DNA from: CAWCDJ01 sp963836015
Lineage (GTDB): Bacteria > Acidobacteriota > Terriglobia > Bryobacterales > Bryobacteraceae
Assembly: GCA_963836015.1 (NCBI GenBank)
Contig: CAWIIF010000004.1
Coordinates: 868,001-932,000, forward strand
Direction: 5' to 3'
DNA length: 64,000 nucleotides
In this document: in pieces, positions 11,225 to 19,766 of the stretch
How positions within the stretch are numbered: position 1 is the first letter of the stretch
Layout: each line of letters begins with the position of its first letter
Position numbers and translations under genes: made by a program
Notes under the pieces: model-generated
Databases searched by the model: none
Told to the model about the DNA's origin: nothing
What the model saw: the letters and a program-made list of their open reading frames with translations, nothing else

Positions 11225-12556
11225 CTAGCTCAGGCCCTTCACTCCCCACCCCGCGCGATACTTCCGCTTCACGAACGCGGTCGCTTCCGCCGAGTTCGTG
11301 AACTTCAGCTTCTTCGCTTCCCACTCCAGCGTCGTCTTGGGGAACCGCGTGGCGATCGGCCCCAGCAGCACCGATTCCGTCAGCGGCGCCGAATACTCGA
11401 ACCCGGTCGTGGTCTTCCCGTTCCCCAGAATCGCTTCCACGAATTGGAAGTAGTGGTTCACCGGCTCCTGCGGGGGCATCGCGAAGCCCTGGAACTGGTC
11501 TTCCGGCAGCAGCACCGGCATGCCGATGTGCGGCAGCAGCATCACGCCCTTGGTCCCCACCAGAATCGATCCCTGGCCCGGAAGCCGGCGCGTTCCGATG
11601 AGCGCCTGAATTTCCTGCGGAGGCCGCTCCTTGCCGTCGTACCACGAGACATTCACCGTCTTGCCCTCGGTCATCGCCGTTCCCGGGAACACGTAGTGGA
11701 TGACCGAATTCAGCGCCCAGTTATGCTGCCCCGGCGCGGGCCCTTCCGAGCGCACCGAGATTGGCGCGGTCAACTGCACCGCCTCGAATACCGGGTCGAA
11801 GATGTGGCAACCCATGTCGCCGAACGTGGCGGTGCCGAAATCCTGCCGCTTGCGCCAGTTCACCGGATGGTAGTAATCGGTGAGGTACGGGCGCGGCGCC
11901 GCAGTCCCGATCCAGTAATCCCAGTTCAGCGTTGGGGGCACCGGGTCGGAACGGTCGGGCACGATCTCGGGGTCGCCCCATTCCTTTTCGCTCCAGGAGT
12001 GGACTTCCTTGATCTTGCCGATCGCCCCCGCGTGCACCAGCGCCACCGCCGTTTTGTACTCCTTGCTGGAGTGGATCTGGATGCCCATCTGCGTGACCAG
12101 CCTCTTCTTGCCGGCCATCTCCATCAGCCTACGGCATTCGAAGATGTCGTGCGCCAGAGGCTTCTGCCCGTAGACGTGCAGGCCCAGCCGCATCGAGCTC
12201 ATGGCTGTAGGCGCATGCATGTGGTCGGGAGTGCCGACGCAGACCGCGTCGAGGTTGTGGCGCTCCTTGTGCAGCATCTCGCGCCAGTCCTGGTAGGCCC
12301 GCGCGTCCGGGAACTTCTGCTTCAGTTTCCCGAGCCGGCTGGTATCGACCTCGGCTGCGCAGACCACCTTCACTTTGGGGTGCCTCGCGATGCCGTCCAG
12401 CGTGTACCAGGCCATGTTGTCGGCCCCGAAGGCCGCCAGGCGGACCGTGCCGCTGGGCGGAGCCGAGAGCAGATTCTTGATAAAGAACGGCGCGGCCGCC
12501 GCCGAGGCCGCCTGCTTCAAGAAGGAGCGGCGGGTGCCCTGAAGTTCCGGTTTCAT
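11225..12556 (-). CDS. Gfo/Idh/MocA family oxidoreductase with Tat-type signal
   Basis: A 443-residue NAD(P)-dependent sugar dehydrogenase-like protein. The N-terminus has a twin-arginine motif (TRRSFLKQAASAAA), as in the many exported members of this family in Acidobacteria and Planctomycetes. The Rossmann region begins VRLAAFGADN, and the family EKP-like motif appears as GQKPLAHD. The C-terminal domain contains WDYWIGTAAPRPY and FGDMGCHIFD. Substrate is unknown. The gene leads the pair with the GH5 enzyme and starts 31 bases from the divergent fucosidase remnant. Confidence 0.88.
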   Translation of the reverse strand: MKPELQGTRRSFLKQAASAAAAPFFIKNLLSAPPSGTVRLAAFGADNMAWYTLDGIARHPKVKVVCAAEVDTSRLGKLKQKFPDARAYQDWREMLHKERHNLDAVCVGTPDHMHAPTAMSSMRLGLHVYGQKPLAHDIFECRRLMEMAGKKRLVTQMGIQIHSSKEYKTAVALVHAGAIGKIKEVHSWSEKEWGDPEIVPDRSDPVPPTLNWDYWIGTAAPRPYLTDYYHPVNWRKRQDFGTATFGDMGCHIFDPVFEAVQLTAPISVRSEGPAPGQHNWALNSVIHYVFPGTAMTEGKTVNVSWYDGKERPPQEIQALIGTRRLPGQGSILVGTKGVMLLPHIGMPVLLPEDQFQGFAMPPQEPVNHYFQFVEAILGNGKTTTGFEYSAPLTESVLLGPIATRFPKTTLEWEAKKLKFTNSAEATAFVKRKYRAGWGVKGLS

Positions 12557-12587
12557 ATCTTTCCCACATTGTTGCAGAATTCAGAGT

Positions 12588-13130
12588 ATGAGGGTAACTG
12601 TTCTTTTGGGCGCGGCCGCTTTCCTGGCGTCCGGCGCCGCGGCCCAGGACCGGGGGCATGGATGCAGCAGGCCAAATGGGGAGTGATGAACCACTACCTG
12701 GCCGACTGGCAGGCGCGCGCGAACGGCCTGACGATGAGCGTCGATCAATGGAATCGCATGATCGATGGCTTCGACGTCGAGGCTCTCGCGAAACAGCTCC
12801 AGTCCGTGGGCGCCCGCTACTACCAGATCACCCTCGGCCAGAATTCCGGGTACTATCTTTCGCCCAACGCTGGTGGCGATCCGACGCGGGACCGATGGCA
12901 AAGTCGACGGCGCCCGGATCCACATGCTGAGCTTCCTGGGGACTACTTGGGGAATGGGGACGCCGCGTTTCACGGCCGATCAGGTAGTGGAATATACGCG
13001 CAAGGTAACCGGCGCGGGCGGCGCCGTCACCTGGGACGTGCCGCTCCAGTTGAACGGGACGATCTCCGAGCCGTTCCTTACGCAACTTAAGGTTCTGGGT
13101 AAAGCGATCGACGCTCCGGCGACTCAGTGA
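12588..13130 (+). pseudogene. Decayed alpha-L-fucosidase-like gene with internal deletion
   Basis: Begins with a signal peptide (ATG 12588, MRVTVLLGAAAFLASGAAAQ). The frame then shifts near 12640-12657 into WMQQAKWGVMNHYLADW...YYLSPN, and shifts back near 12870-12890 into DGKVDGARIHMLSFLGTTWGMG...VTWDVPLQ. These segments resemble the N-terminal and C-terminal ends of bacterial alpha-L-fucosidase-like proteins of about 340 residues. The catalytic middle is missing, so roughly half the gene is gone. The stop overlaps the convergent glycine-zipper gene. Family assignment is from recall of these motifs and is moderately secure. Confidence 0.6.
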
Positions 13131-13489
13131 TGATGGTGGTGGTGGAAGTGATGATAAAGGTATCCTCCACCGCCGCCCAGAAAGCCTCCGATTAACGCGC
13201 CTTTGCCGCCGCCTACCAGACCGCCGACTGCCGCGCCGCCCAGCGCGCTACCGCCGATGACGGCGGCCTTGCTCTTGTACCAGTGATGGTGGTGGTGGGG
13301 CTGTGTGTAGTGAGCCGGCGGCGCCGGATGGCTCTGCTGCGGAGCAACCCGGTACGCTGTGGCCGGTTGCGGATCCCGCGGTTGCGTGGCCGCCCAGGCA
13401 TGGCCGTCGAACGCCATCAGACCAACCAGCGCGAACATCAAAATCGCGACGATACCGGCTCTATTCTTAAAGGTGGGAGCAAAAATCAT
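13124..13489 (-). CDS. Small exported glycine-zipper protein with poly-histidine tail
   Basis: A 121-residue protein with a long signal segment (IVAILMFALVGLMAFDGHAWA). It continues with a Pro/Gln/His-rich stretch containing HHHHH, a glycine-zipper-like hydrophobic segment (GGSALGGAAVGGLVGGGKG), and a C-terminus made of FHHHHHH. Glycine zippers usually pack in or against membranes, and the histidines could bind metal; both are inference. Not assigned to a named family. It converges on and overlaps by 7 bases the end of the fucosidase remnant. Confidence 0.7.
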   Translation of the reverse strand: MIFAPTFKNRAGIVAILMFALVGLMAFDGHAWAATQPRDPQPATAYRVAPQQSHPAPPAHYTQPHHHHHWYKSKAAVIGGSALGGAAVGGLVGGGKGALIGGFLGGGGGYLYHHFHHHHHH

Positions 13490-13712
13490 GATTACCTCCC
13501 TAACCTATAAGATGCGAAGAATGCCGGCTCCGACCGCCGAAAACCCGTGAAAGGGATGCTTCCAGAGGCTGCGTAGGATCCGTTTCAAAACCATTTAAAA
13601 ACGCTGGAAACGATTGATTTAGAATAATTTGCGCGATCTTGCGCGAGCGGAAACCTATCGTTTTGCGCACTTCTGTGGGATACTCAATTATAGAACAGGT
13701 TTTCAACCCAGA

Positions 13713-15062
13713 ATGTCCCAGTTGGACGACGCAGTCGCCAAGTATAACAGGCTGTTGGAGAGTGGTCCGTTTCGTGACCTCGGTTGGGTCGAGGCCCTCC
13801 ACCAGCGCATGGAAGCCGCCCGCCTCTCTTCTGCCGGACGGCTGATCTGCCCTTTTCTTCGACCGAATTTTATCTCCCGCCGGCAATACGAATCGCTGGT
13901 GAAGACGGGCGAAGCGCTAATCGGCGCAATCGATCGCATGGAGCAGATGGTATTGAGCAATCCGGTGCTGCTGTCGCGGCTCGAATTGCTGCCGGCCGAA
14001 AAAATGCTGGCCGCCATCGACCCCGGATATCAGGCCCTGGAAGTGGCGGCGCGGCTCGATTCGCACCTCTGCAACGGCACCCTGCGATTCGTCCAATACA
14101 ACGCCGATTCCCCCACGGGCGGCGGATATTCCGATGCCCTGGCCGATCTTTTCTACGATATTCCGCCGATGAAGGAGTTTCGGAAGAAATATTCGCTCAC
14201 GAAAGTCGGCAGCCGCAAGCATCTCCTGCAGGCGCTGCTGAAATCCTACAAGCAATTCGGCGGGACCAAGAAACCGAACATTGCCATCGTCGAATTTCGG
14301 ACCCCTTATGGATCCGGGCAGAGCGAATACGAACTGTTCCGCGATTTCTTCCGGCAGGAAGGCTACTCGGTCGAAATCGTCGCTCCCGAACAACTCGAGT
14401 ACCGCAACCGCGTGCTGCGCAAGGGTAACTTCGAGATCGACGTGGTGTACCGGCGTCTGGGCGTGCAGGAGTTTCTCATCCGCTTCGACCTTGCCCATCC
14501 GCTGGTGCAAGCTTACCGGGACCGCGCCGTTTGCGTGGTGAACAGCTTCCGTTCGGAACTGGCCCACAAGAAGGCGATGTTCGGGCTGCTGACGGACGAG
14601 ACGCTGACCGCAAAATTCCCGGCGGCGGAGCGCAAGGCAATCCGCGAGCACGTGCCCTGGACGCGCCTGGTGGGCGCCACCAAGACCACGTACGAAGACA
14701 AGCCGGTCGATCTGCCGGAGTTCATCACGCAGAACCGCGAGCGGCTGGCCCTCAAGCCGAACGACGACTATAGCGACCAGCACACTTACTTCGGCTGGGA
14801 AATGGATGCCTCGGAGTGGGAGCGCGCCCTGAAGCAGGCCATGCGCTCGCCTTACGTCGTGCAGGAGCGCGTCGAGCCGGTCCGCTCGGTCTTCCCGATG
14901 ATGACCTTCGGGCTGCTCGAATTCCGCGAATTGCAGGTGGATGTCCACCCGCACGCCTATCTCGGCAAGGTGCACGGCTGCTCGAGCTGGCTTTCCACCG
15001 GCAAGACCGGCTTCTCCTCGGCGGCCGGCATCGTCCCGACCTTCATCCTTGATTCCAAGTAG
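13713..15062 (+). CDS. Circularly permuted ATP-grasp protein (glutathionylspermidine-synthase-like)
   Basis: A protein of about 449 residues from ATG 13713; an in-frame upstream start at 13629 is less likely because it lies in AT-rich promoter-like DNA. The pattern VQYNADSPTGGGYSDAL, the central PNIAIVEFRTPYGSGQSEYEL and the late LALKPNDDYSDQHTYFGW (nucleotide-binding lysine) fit circularly permuted ATP-grasp ligases, which join a carboxylate to an amine or thiol. No transglutaminase-like or alpha-E partner usually linked to such ligases is adjacent. Substrate unknown. The 223-base upstream gap contains a direct repeat of TTGCGCGA near 13628-13645. Confidence 0.7.
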   Translation: MSQLDDAVAKYNRLLESGPFRDLGWVEALHQRMEAARLSSAGRLICPFLRPNFISRRQYESLVKTGEALIGAIDRMEQMVLSNPVLLSRLELLPAEKMLAAIDPGYQALEVAARLDSHLCNGTLRFVQYNADSPTGGGYSDALADLFYDIPPMKEFRKKYSLTKVGSRKHLLQALLKSYKQFGGTKKPNIAIVEFRTPYGSGQSEYELFRDFFRQEGYSVEIVAPEQLEYRNRVLRKGNFEIDVVYRRLGVQEFLIRFDLAHPLVQAYRDRAVCVVNSFRSELAHKKAMFGLLTDETLTAKFPAAERKAIREHVPWTRLVGATKTTYEDKPVDLPEFITQNRERLALKPNDDYSDQHTYFGWEMDASEWERALKQAMRSPYVVQERVEPVRSVFPMMTFGLLEFRELQVDVHPHAYLGKVHGCSSWLSTGKTGFSSAAGIVPTFILDSK

Positions 15063-15072
15063 GGAGCGGGCC
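15061..15072 (+). repeat. 12-mer AGGGAGCGGGCC, copy 1
   Basis: Exact 12-base match to copies at 30186-30197 and 62403-62414. Here it begins on the second base of the ATP-grasp stop codon. Confidence 0.6.
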
Positions 15073-15077
15073 GGCGC

Positions 15078-16217
15078 TCAGTCGTGGCGTTCCGAGCTCA
15101 TACCGGGCTCTTCGGGTCCCGGAACTTCGCCGTCCACCATCTTCTTTTGCGGCCCGCTGGTCTCCATGTAGATGGCGTTCGGCATAGCCAGCAGCATGTT
15201 CAGGTTGGTGGAGCCGCCGCCGTGGCTGGCCAGTTCCAGGCCGTAAGCGTTCGCCACTGCCGCAATCTCCATCCACTCGGTGACGCCGCCCGCGCGCCGG
15301 TTGTCGGGCTGCACAACATCCGCGCCGCGGCGCGCGATCAGGTCGGCGAAGGCGTACTTGGTGTTCAGGTTCTCGCCGGTCGCGATCCTCATGTCGAGCG
15401 CCGCGGCCAGCATCGCGAAGCCCTCCATATCCTGCGGCGGAAGGGGCTCTTCGTACCAGAAACAGCCCAGCTCCTGGTAGACGCGCCCGCGCCGCAGTGC
15501 CTCGTTGGCGTTGAAAACCTGGTTGGCGTCCACCATGATGCGCCCGCCTTTGCCCAGGATCTCCTGCGTGGCGCGAATGCGGCGAGTGTCGTCGTCGATC
15601 GATTCCCGTCCCACCTTGATCTTGACCGCGCGGTAGCCCTGCTCGACGGCAGCCGAGATCTGCCGGCGAAACTTGGATAGGTCCGCATCGTTGTCGTAAT
15701 ACCAGCCGCACATGGAATAGACCGGGATGCGGTCGCGGTAGGCCCCCAGCATCTTGTAGACCGGCAGGCCGGCCTGTTTGCCCAGGATGTCCCAGACCGC
15801 GATATCCACGGCGGCGATGGCGAACTGCGTCACGCCGCCCACTCCCTGGTATTCGAGCGCTTTCCACAGGTCTTCGCGGATGCGGCGCGGGTAGGCCGGG
15901 TCCTTGCCGAGCAGCACCGGCTTGATCTCCTGCTCCAGGATGGCCTGCACCACCTTCGGCCCGCCCGCGATCATCCCGAAGCTGCTGGAGGCCCATCCGG
16001 TGATGCCTCCGTCGGTCCGCAGCCGCAGGACCACCGAGCCGCCGTCGGTGCCGAACTGGTGGATGGCGTCGTAGTAGGCCGTCCCCGGACGGCTCTGCCG
16101 CACCTCCGTTTCGAGCGCGGTGATCTTTAGAGTTCCGCGTTGTCCGGCGGGCGCGGCAAGTGCCCTTCCGGCCAGCGGCAAGGCGGCGGCGGATTGCAAT
16201 AACTGTCGGCGATTCAT
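15078..16217 (-). CDS. Mandelate racemase/muconate lactonizing enzyme family protein (enolase superfamily), exported
   Basis: A 379-residue protein starting at ATG 16217 (MNRRQLLQSAAALPLAGRALA), chosen because it gives a Tat-like signal; a longer frame exists. Enolase-superfamily catalytic pieces are in order: AVKIKVGRES (KxK), VDANQ (metal Asp), YEEPLPP (metal Glu), TGENLNTKY (metal Glu) and LASHGGG (His). This matches acid-sugar dehydratases or racemases acting through an enolate with Mg. The exact substrate is unknown. The gene converges on the ATP-grasp gene with 15 bases between stops. Confidence 0.88.
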   Translation of the reverse strand: MNRRQLLQSAAALPLAGRALAAPAGQRGTLKITALETEVRQSRPGTAYYDAIHQFGTDGGSVVLRLRTDGGITGWASSSFGMIAGGPKVVQAILEQEIKPVLLGKDPAYPRRIREDLWKALEYQGVGGVTQFAIAAVDIAVWDILGKQAGLPVYKMLGAYRDRIPVYSMCGWYYDNDADLSKFRRQISAAVEQGYRAVKIKVGRESIDDDTRRIRATQEILGKGGRIMVDANQVFNANEALRRGRVYQELGCFWYEEPLPPQDMEGFAMLAAALDMRIATGENLNTKYAFADLIARRGADVVQPDNRRAGGVTEWMEIAAVANAYGLELASHGGGSTNLNMLLAMPNAIYMETSGPQKKMVDGEVPGPEEPGMSSERHD

Positions 16218-16392
16218 AGCTGTATCGAACCGTATCACGGATCCCGGTCCGCGGCAAAGACCGGGTATCTTCACGGTAACGTCAATGAATCAATGCTATA
16301 CTCTTGGCGCGATGTTAATCGCGCTTGTCTCAGGGTCAGGTGCAAATGGACTGAAATACGGCTCTTGTCCTCACCCTAAAGGGGGTGTTTCC

Positions 16393-17472
16393 GTGCTCGA
16401 TCTGGTAATTATTCGCATTATCTTCATTCTCGTTCTCACGTTCTCGGCGTTCGAACTGCGTCCCTTCAATTCCTCCCAACCGGAGGCTGCGGCGGGTGGC
16501 CTGCTCCTGGGCCTGGTCATTATCTTCTTCGAGATGCGGCTGGAAAAAGTCAGCCTGAAGCGTCTCATTGGGGCGGCCGTCGGCTCGGTGCTGGGCATCG
16601 CCGGTGCGTTCCTCATGACCCTGGTTCTCAGCAAAGCCACGCCGGAGCCGTTTCTCCAGGTGTGCCTCCTGTTGCTGATGACCTACGTGGGCCTGATCGT
16701 GGGCGCCAAGAAGGGCGACCTGCTGAACCTGGCGGCCCTGGGCGGGGTTTTCGGGGGCGAGAAGTCCTCCAAGAAGACTTTCAAAATCCTGGACACCAGC
16801 GTCATCATCGACGGACGCATCGCCGACATCGCCGAAACGGGGTTCCTCGACGGCGTGCTGGTGATCCCGCAATTCGTCCTGCGCGAACTGCAACTCGTGG
16901 CCGATTCGGCCGACTCCATGAAGCGCAACCGCGGGCGCCGCGGGCTCGATATCCTGCAGCGCATCCAGAAGATGGCCCACCTCAACGTGCAGATCGTCGA
17001 AGAGGACTTCCCGCACGTGCGCGAAGTGGACATGAAGCTCATCGAGCTGGCCAAAATCTACGACTGTAAGATCATCACCAACGACTTCAACCTGAATAAG
17101 GTGGCGCAGCTCCATGGCGTCGAGGTGCTCAACATCAACGAGCTGGCGAACTCGCTGAAGCCCATCGTGCTGCCCGGCGAGACCATGCGGGTCTTCATCC
17201 TCAAAGAGGGCAAGGAGTACAACCAGGGGGTCGCCTACCTGGACGACGGCACCATGGTGGTGGTGGACAACGCCAAGAAGATGATCTCGAAGACCATCGA
17301 CATCTCGGTGACCAGCGTCCTGCAGACCACCGCCGGCAAGATGATCTTCGGCAAGTTCGATGAGCGGATGCACGCCGCGGCGGGCGCGGAGAAGCACGAC
17401 CGGCCGGCGCGCAAGAGCGATCCGCAGCCGATGACGAACCTCCCGCCGGAGAAAACCACGATAGAATCGTAG
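16393..17472 (+). CDS. PIN/TRAM domain membrane protein (YacL-like)
   Basis: The GTG at 16393 is preferred because an AAAGGGGG run lies just upstream; an ATG at 16312 is an alternative. About the first 110 residues form three or four membrane segments (VIIRIIFILVLTFSAF, AAGGLLLGLVIIFF). A PIN nuclease domain follows (ILDTSVIIDGRI; NDFNLNKVA), then a TRAM-like RNA-binding domain (GKEYNQGVAYLDDGTMVVVDNA). In Bacillus the homologous yacL lies just upstream of ispD-ispF, as here (established order). Function is probably RNA cleavage at the membrane (inference). Confidence 0.9.
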   Translation: MLDLVIIRIIFILVLTFSAFELRPFNSSQPEAAAGGLLLGLVIIFFEMRLEKVSLKRLIGAAVGSVLGIAGAFLMTLVLSKATPEPFLQVCLLLLMTYVGLIVGAKKGDLLNLAALGGVFGGEKSSKKTFKILDTSVIIDGRIADIAETGFLDGVLVIPQFVLRELQLVADSADSMKRNRGRRGLDILQRIQKMAHLNVQIVEEDFPHVREVDMKLIELAKIYDCKIITNDFNLNKVAQLHGVEVLNINELANSLKPIVLPGETMRVFILKEGKEYNQGVAYLDDGTMVVVDNAKKMISKTIDISVTSVLQTTAGKMIFGKFDERMHAAAGAEKHDRPARKSDPQPMTNLPPEKTTIES

Positions 17473-17478
17473 AGCACA

Positions 17479-18210
17479 ATGAAAGTCGCCGTCATATTGC
17501 CCGCCGCGGGCCTGGGCACCCGTATGGGGAAAGGCTCGGCGGAGAAGACCGGCACCAGCCGCAAGCAGTTCATGTTGCTCGAGGGTTCGCCCATTCTCAC
17601 CTACACCGTGCGGAAGTTCGCCGCCTCGCCCCGCGTGGCGGAGATCGTGGTGGCGGTGCGCGCCGAGGATCTGGAATGGGTCGGCGACATGCTGGCCGGA
17701 GAGTTTCCGCGAGATCGGGTGCGGGTCGTGGAAGGCGGCAACAGCCGCCAGCAGTCCGTGGAGAACGCGCTGCGCACCCTGAAGCCCGATACGGACCTGG
17801 TAGCGGTACACGACGCCGTGCGGCCGTTCATCGACCTGGAGACGATCCACGCGGTCTTCGACGAGGCGGCCGAAACCGGCGCAGCCATCGTGGCGGTACC
17901 GGCCGTGGACACCGTCAAGCAGGTGGTCCGCGGCACCAGCCATGTCAGGGTGCGGTCCACGCTGCCTCGCGAAAAGCTGGTGATGGCGCAGACCCCGCAG
18001 GTCTTCCGCTACGAGGTCATCCAGAAGGCCTTCCAATCGGCCATGCTGGACGGGTTCACGGGGACCGACGAATCGAGCCTGGTGGAGCGTATGGACGTGG
18101 AGGTCAGCGTGGTTCCGGGCAGCGACCGCAACATCAAGATCACCAAGCCCGGCGACATGCACCTGGCCCGGCTGTTCCTGCAGGAAGAGACCGAGGAAAG
18201 CAAGCGTTGA
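17479..18210 (+). CDS. ispD: 2-C-methyl-D-erythritol 4-phosphate cytidylyltransferase IspD
   Basis: A 243-residue enzyme of the MEP isoprenoid pathway, joining CTP and MEP. The nucleotide-binding start is VAVILPAAGLGTRMG, followed by KQFMLLEG, EGGNSRQQSVENAL, VHDAVRPFI and the late TDESSLVER motif, all typical of IspD. It begins 6 bases after the PIN/TRAM gene and its stop overlaps the ispF start by 4 bases. Confidence 0.97.
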   Translation: MKVAVILPAAGLGTRMGKGSAEKTGTSRKQFMLLEGSPILTYTVRKFAASPRVAEIVVAVRAEDLEWVGDMLAGEFPRDRVRVVEGGNSRQQSVENALRTLKPDTDLVAVHDAVRPFIDLETIHAVFDEAAETGAAIVAVPAVDTVKQVVRGTSHVRVRSTLPREKLVMAQTPQVFRYEVIQKAFQSAMLDGFTGTDESSLVERMDVEVSVVPGSDRNIKITKPGDMHLARLFLQEETEESKR

Positions 18211-18689
18211 GCGAGATCCGGACCGGCCTGGGTTGGGATGTCCACCGGATTACTCCCGGCCGTCCCTTAATTCTGGGAGGGGTGGCGGTAGCTTGCGAAT
18301 TCGGGCTGGAAGGGCACTCCGACGCCGACGTGCTGGCGCACGCCATCACCGACGCCATTCTCGGAGCGGCCGCGCTGGGTGACATCGGGATGCACTTCCC
18401 CGATTCCGACCCCCGCTGGAAGGGCTGCGACAGCCTGGTCTTCCTGCGGCACGCCCGGGAACTCGCGGAAGCCCGAGGCTTCCGGATCGTCAACGTGGAT
18501 TCCACCGTGATCCTCGAGCGTCCCAAGCTCAAGGATTACCGGCAGCCCATCCGGGAGCGGTTGGCTGCCGAACTGGGACTGGATGTCGACCGCGTCTCTG
18601 TAAAGTTCAAGACGGCAGAAAAAGTAGGGCCTGTGGGAGAGGGACGCTCCGCCGAATCCCAAGCCGTCGTAACGCTGGAGAGACTGTAA
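18207..18689 (+). CDS. ispF: 2-C-methyl-D-erythritol 2,4-cyclodiphosphate synthase IspF
   Basis: A 160-residue protein starting at a TTG inside the ispD stop (TTGA). IspF cyclises CDP-ME-2-phosphate to MEcPP. Zinc-binding residues appear as D11 and H13 (GLGWDVHRI) and H45 (DVLAHAITD). The motifs GHSDADVL, GDIGMHFPDSDPRWKG and FKTAEKVGPVGEG are standard. Length is normal. An unusual start codon is the only oddity. Confidence 0.95.
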   Translation: MSEIRTGLGWDVHRITPGRPLILGGVAVACEFGLEGHSDADVLAHAITDAILGAAALGDIGMHFPDSDPRWKGCDSLVFLRHARELAEARGFRIVNVDSTVILERPKLKDYRQPIRERLAAELGLDVDRVSVKFKTAEKVGPVGEGRSAESQAVVTLERL

Positions 18690-18693
18690 AGGG

Positions 18694-18864
18694 CTAGCAA
18701 GCCTTCAGCAGGCACATCCGGCGGGCGGCGCGCCGTGCTTTCAGCCGTTCGTTGGCCTTCTTCTGTTTCTCGGCCGAAACCACAGTCTGGCACGCATCAC
18801 AGCGTTTCCGGATACGGGACCGGGTAACGAACTCCGCGCCACACCGGCGGCACTGCTTCGTCAT
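18694..18864 (-). CDS. Small zinc-ribbon-like protein
   Basis: A 56-residue product from ATG 18864, which is preceded by GAGGAGACG; a longer frame lacks such a site. Two CxxC pairs (CRRCGAEF and KRCDACQ) 17 residues apart suggest one zinc ribbon, followed by a very basic tail (KANERLKARRAARR). It could bind nucleic acid or ribosomes, but there is no family name I recognise. It converges on ispF with a 4-base gap. Confidence 0.6.
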   Translation of the reverse strand: MTKQCRRCGAEFVTRSRIRKRCDACQTVVSAEKQKKANERLKARRAARRMCLLKAC

Positions 18865-19206
18865 CGTCTCCTCAAGCGGGAGAATGCCCGGTTTCTTCGG
18901 TAGTAAATGGGAGTAATGGAAATCGCAATGATTCACGTCCTGCACCTCGCGTCCTTGGCTAAAGTACGACTAGCGGGAGATTGACACCCAGGTTGGGTGT
19001 AATCACGCATTGCTCTCTCCCGGTTGCATAAAAACCCGACAACTGCCGTTTTTGCCCACGCCCGGGAGAATCCGGACACTCCTGCACATTTGATTGAGAT
19101 AAAAGGAGTTCCAGATCTGGGAGCCGGGGATGGTGGTTTCGGATATTCGGATCCGTCCTGGCAGTGTCATGGTTCTCACAGTATACATGCACGCCATGCG
19201 CCGAAT
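18865..19206. other. Intergenic region with nested inverted repeats
   Basis: No convincing gene. A perfect 7-base inverted repeat with a 3-base loop sits at 18984-19000 (ACACCCA GGT TGGGTGT). A second structure has outer arms TCTCCCGG (19016-19023) and CCGGGAGA (19062-19069) enclosing inner arms AAAAAC (19030-19035) and GTTTTT (19048-19053). An open minus-strand frame through the region has no start signal or recognisable motif. Function of the structures is unknown. Confidence 0.4.
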
Positions 19207-19680
19207 TCAAGCCGCACTGGGGGATGCGGGGCGGTAGATCTCCGTGGCGCCCAGCAATTCCCACCGCAAGTGATTGACATAGAAGACGAGAAGCGGCTCC
19301 GAATAGCCGCCGCGGAATTTTTCGAAAACCCGGTCTTCCCAACCCTCGGTGAAGTATGGCTTGGGATCCATGTCCTTGGCGAAGAACCCGTTTTCGTGGG
19401 GCACGCCGAGGAAGTCCAGCAGGGCGGTGATCATATCCAGGTGCGAGACCAGCACCGCCTGGGCAAGGTCCTTCCCGAAATCCTCGTCGCCGCCGGAGAT
19501 TCGCTCCAGGAACTTCGGCGCCGATTTACGCAGGACCTCGGTGTTCAGCTTATGGAGGTGCGCCCTGACTTTAAAACCTTCATAGATCTGGTAGGTTCGG
19601 AGCTTGCCGATGGAAATACTCCGGATCAGCTGTCCGAACGCCTCGGGCCCAAGCCCGAGGTAAACGTCCGAAATCTGCAT
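19207..19680 (-). CDS. Conserved-looking protein of unknown function
   Basis: A 157-residue protein, ATG start, no signal peptide or membrane segment. It has a balanced, soluble composition and starts MQISDVYLGLGPEAFGQLIRS, with a central LAQAVLVSHLDMITALLDFLGVPHENGFF and a late WEDRVFEKFRGGYSEPLLVFYVNHLRWELL split by charged turns. The codon pattern matches its neighbours, so I accept it as real. No family recognised. It is divergent from purA, with an 86-base gap that must hold both promoters. Confidence 0.65.
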   Translation of the reverse strand: MQISDVYLGLGPEAFGQLIRSISIGKLRTYQIYEGFKVRAHLHKLNTEVLRKSAPKFLERISGGDEDFGKDLAQAVLVSHLDMITALLDFLGVPHENGFFAKDMDPKPYFTEGWEDRVFEKFRGGYSEPLLVFYVNHLRWELLGATEIYRPASPSAA

Positions 19681-19766
19681 AAACGATCAGGGTATCACGG
19701 TCTGCGCAGACCCAAGGTCTGGCCGCGCCGGGCCCGCCGGGGTAAAATGGATAGGTTTTGGACAAA

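Noticed and set aside
18959..19342. Minus-strand frame in the gap after the zinc-ribbon gene
   Set aside because: No start signal, overlaps another gene's end, no recognisable pattern.
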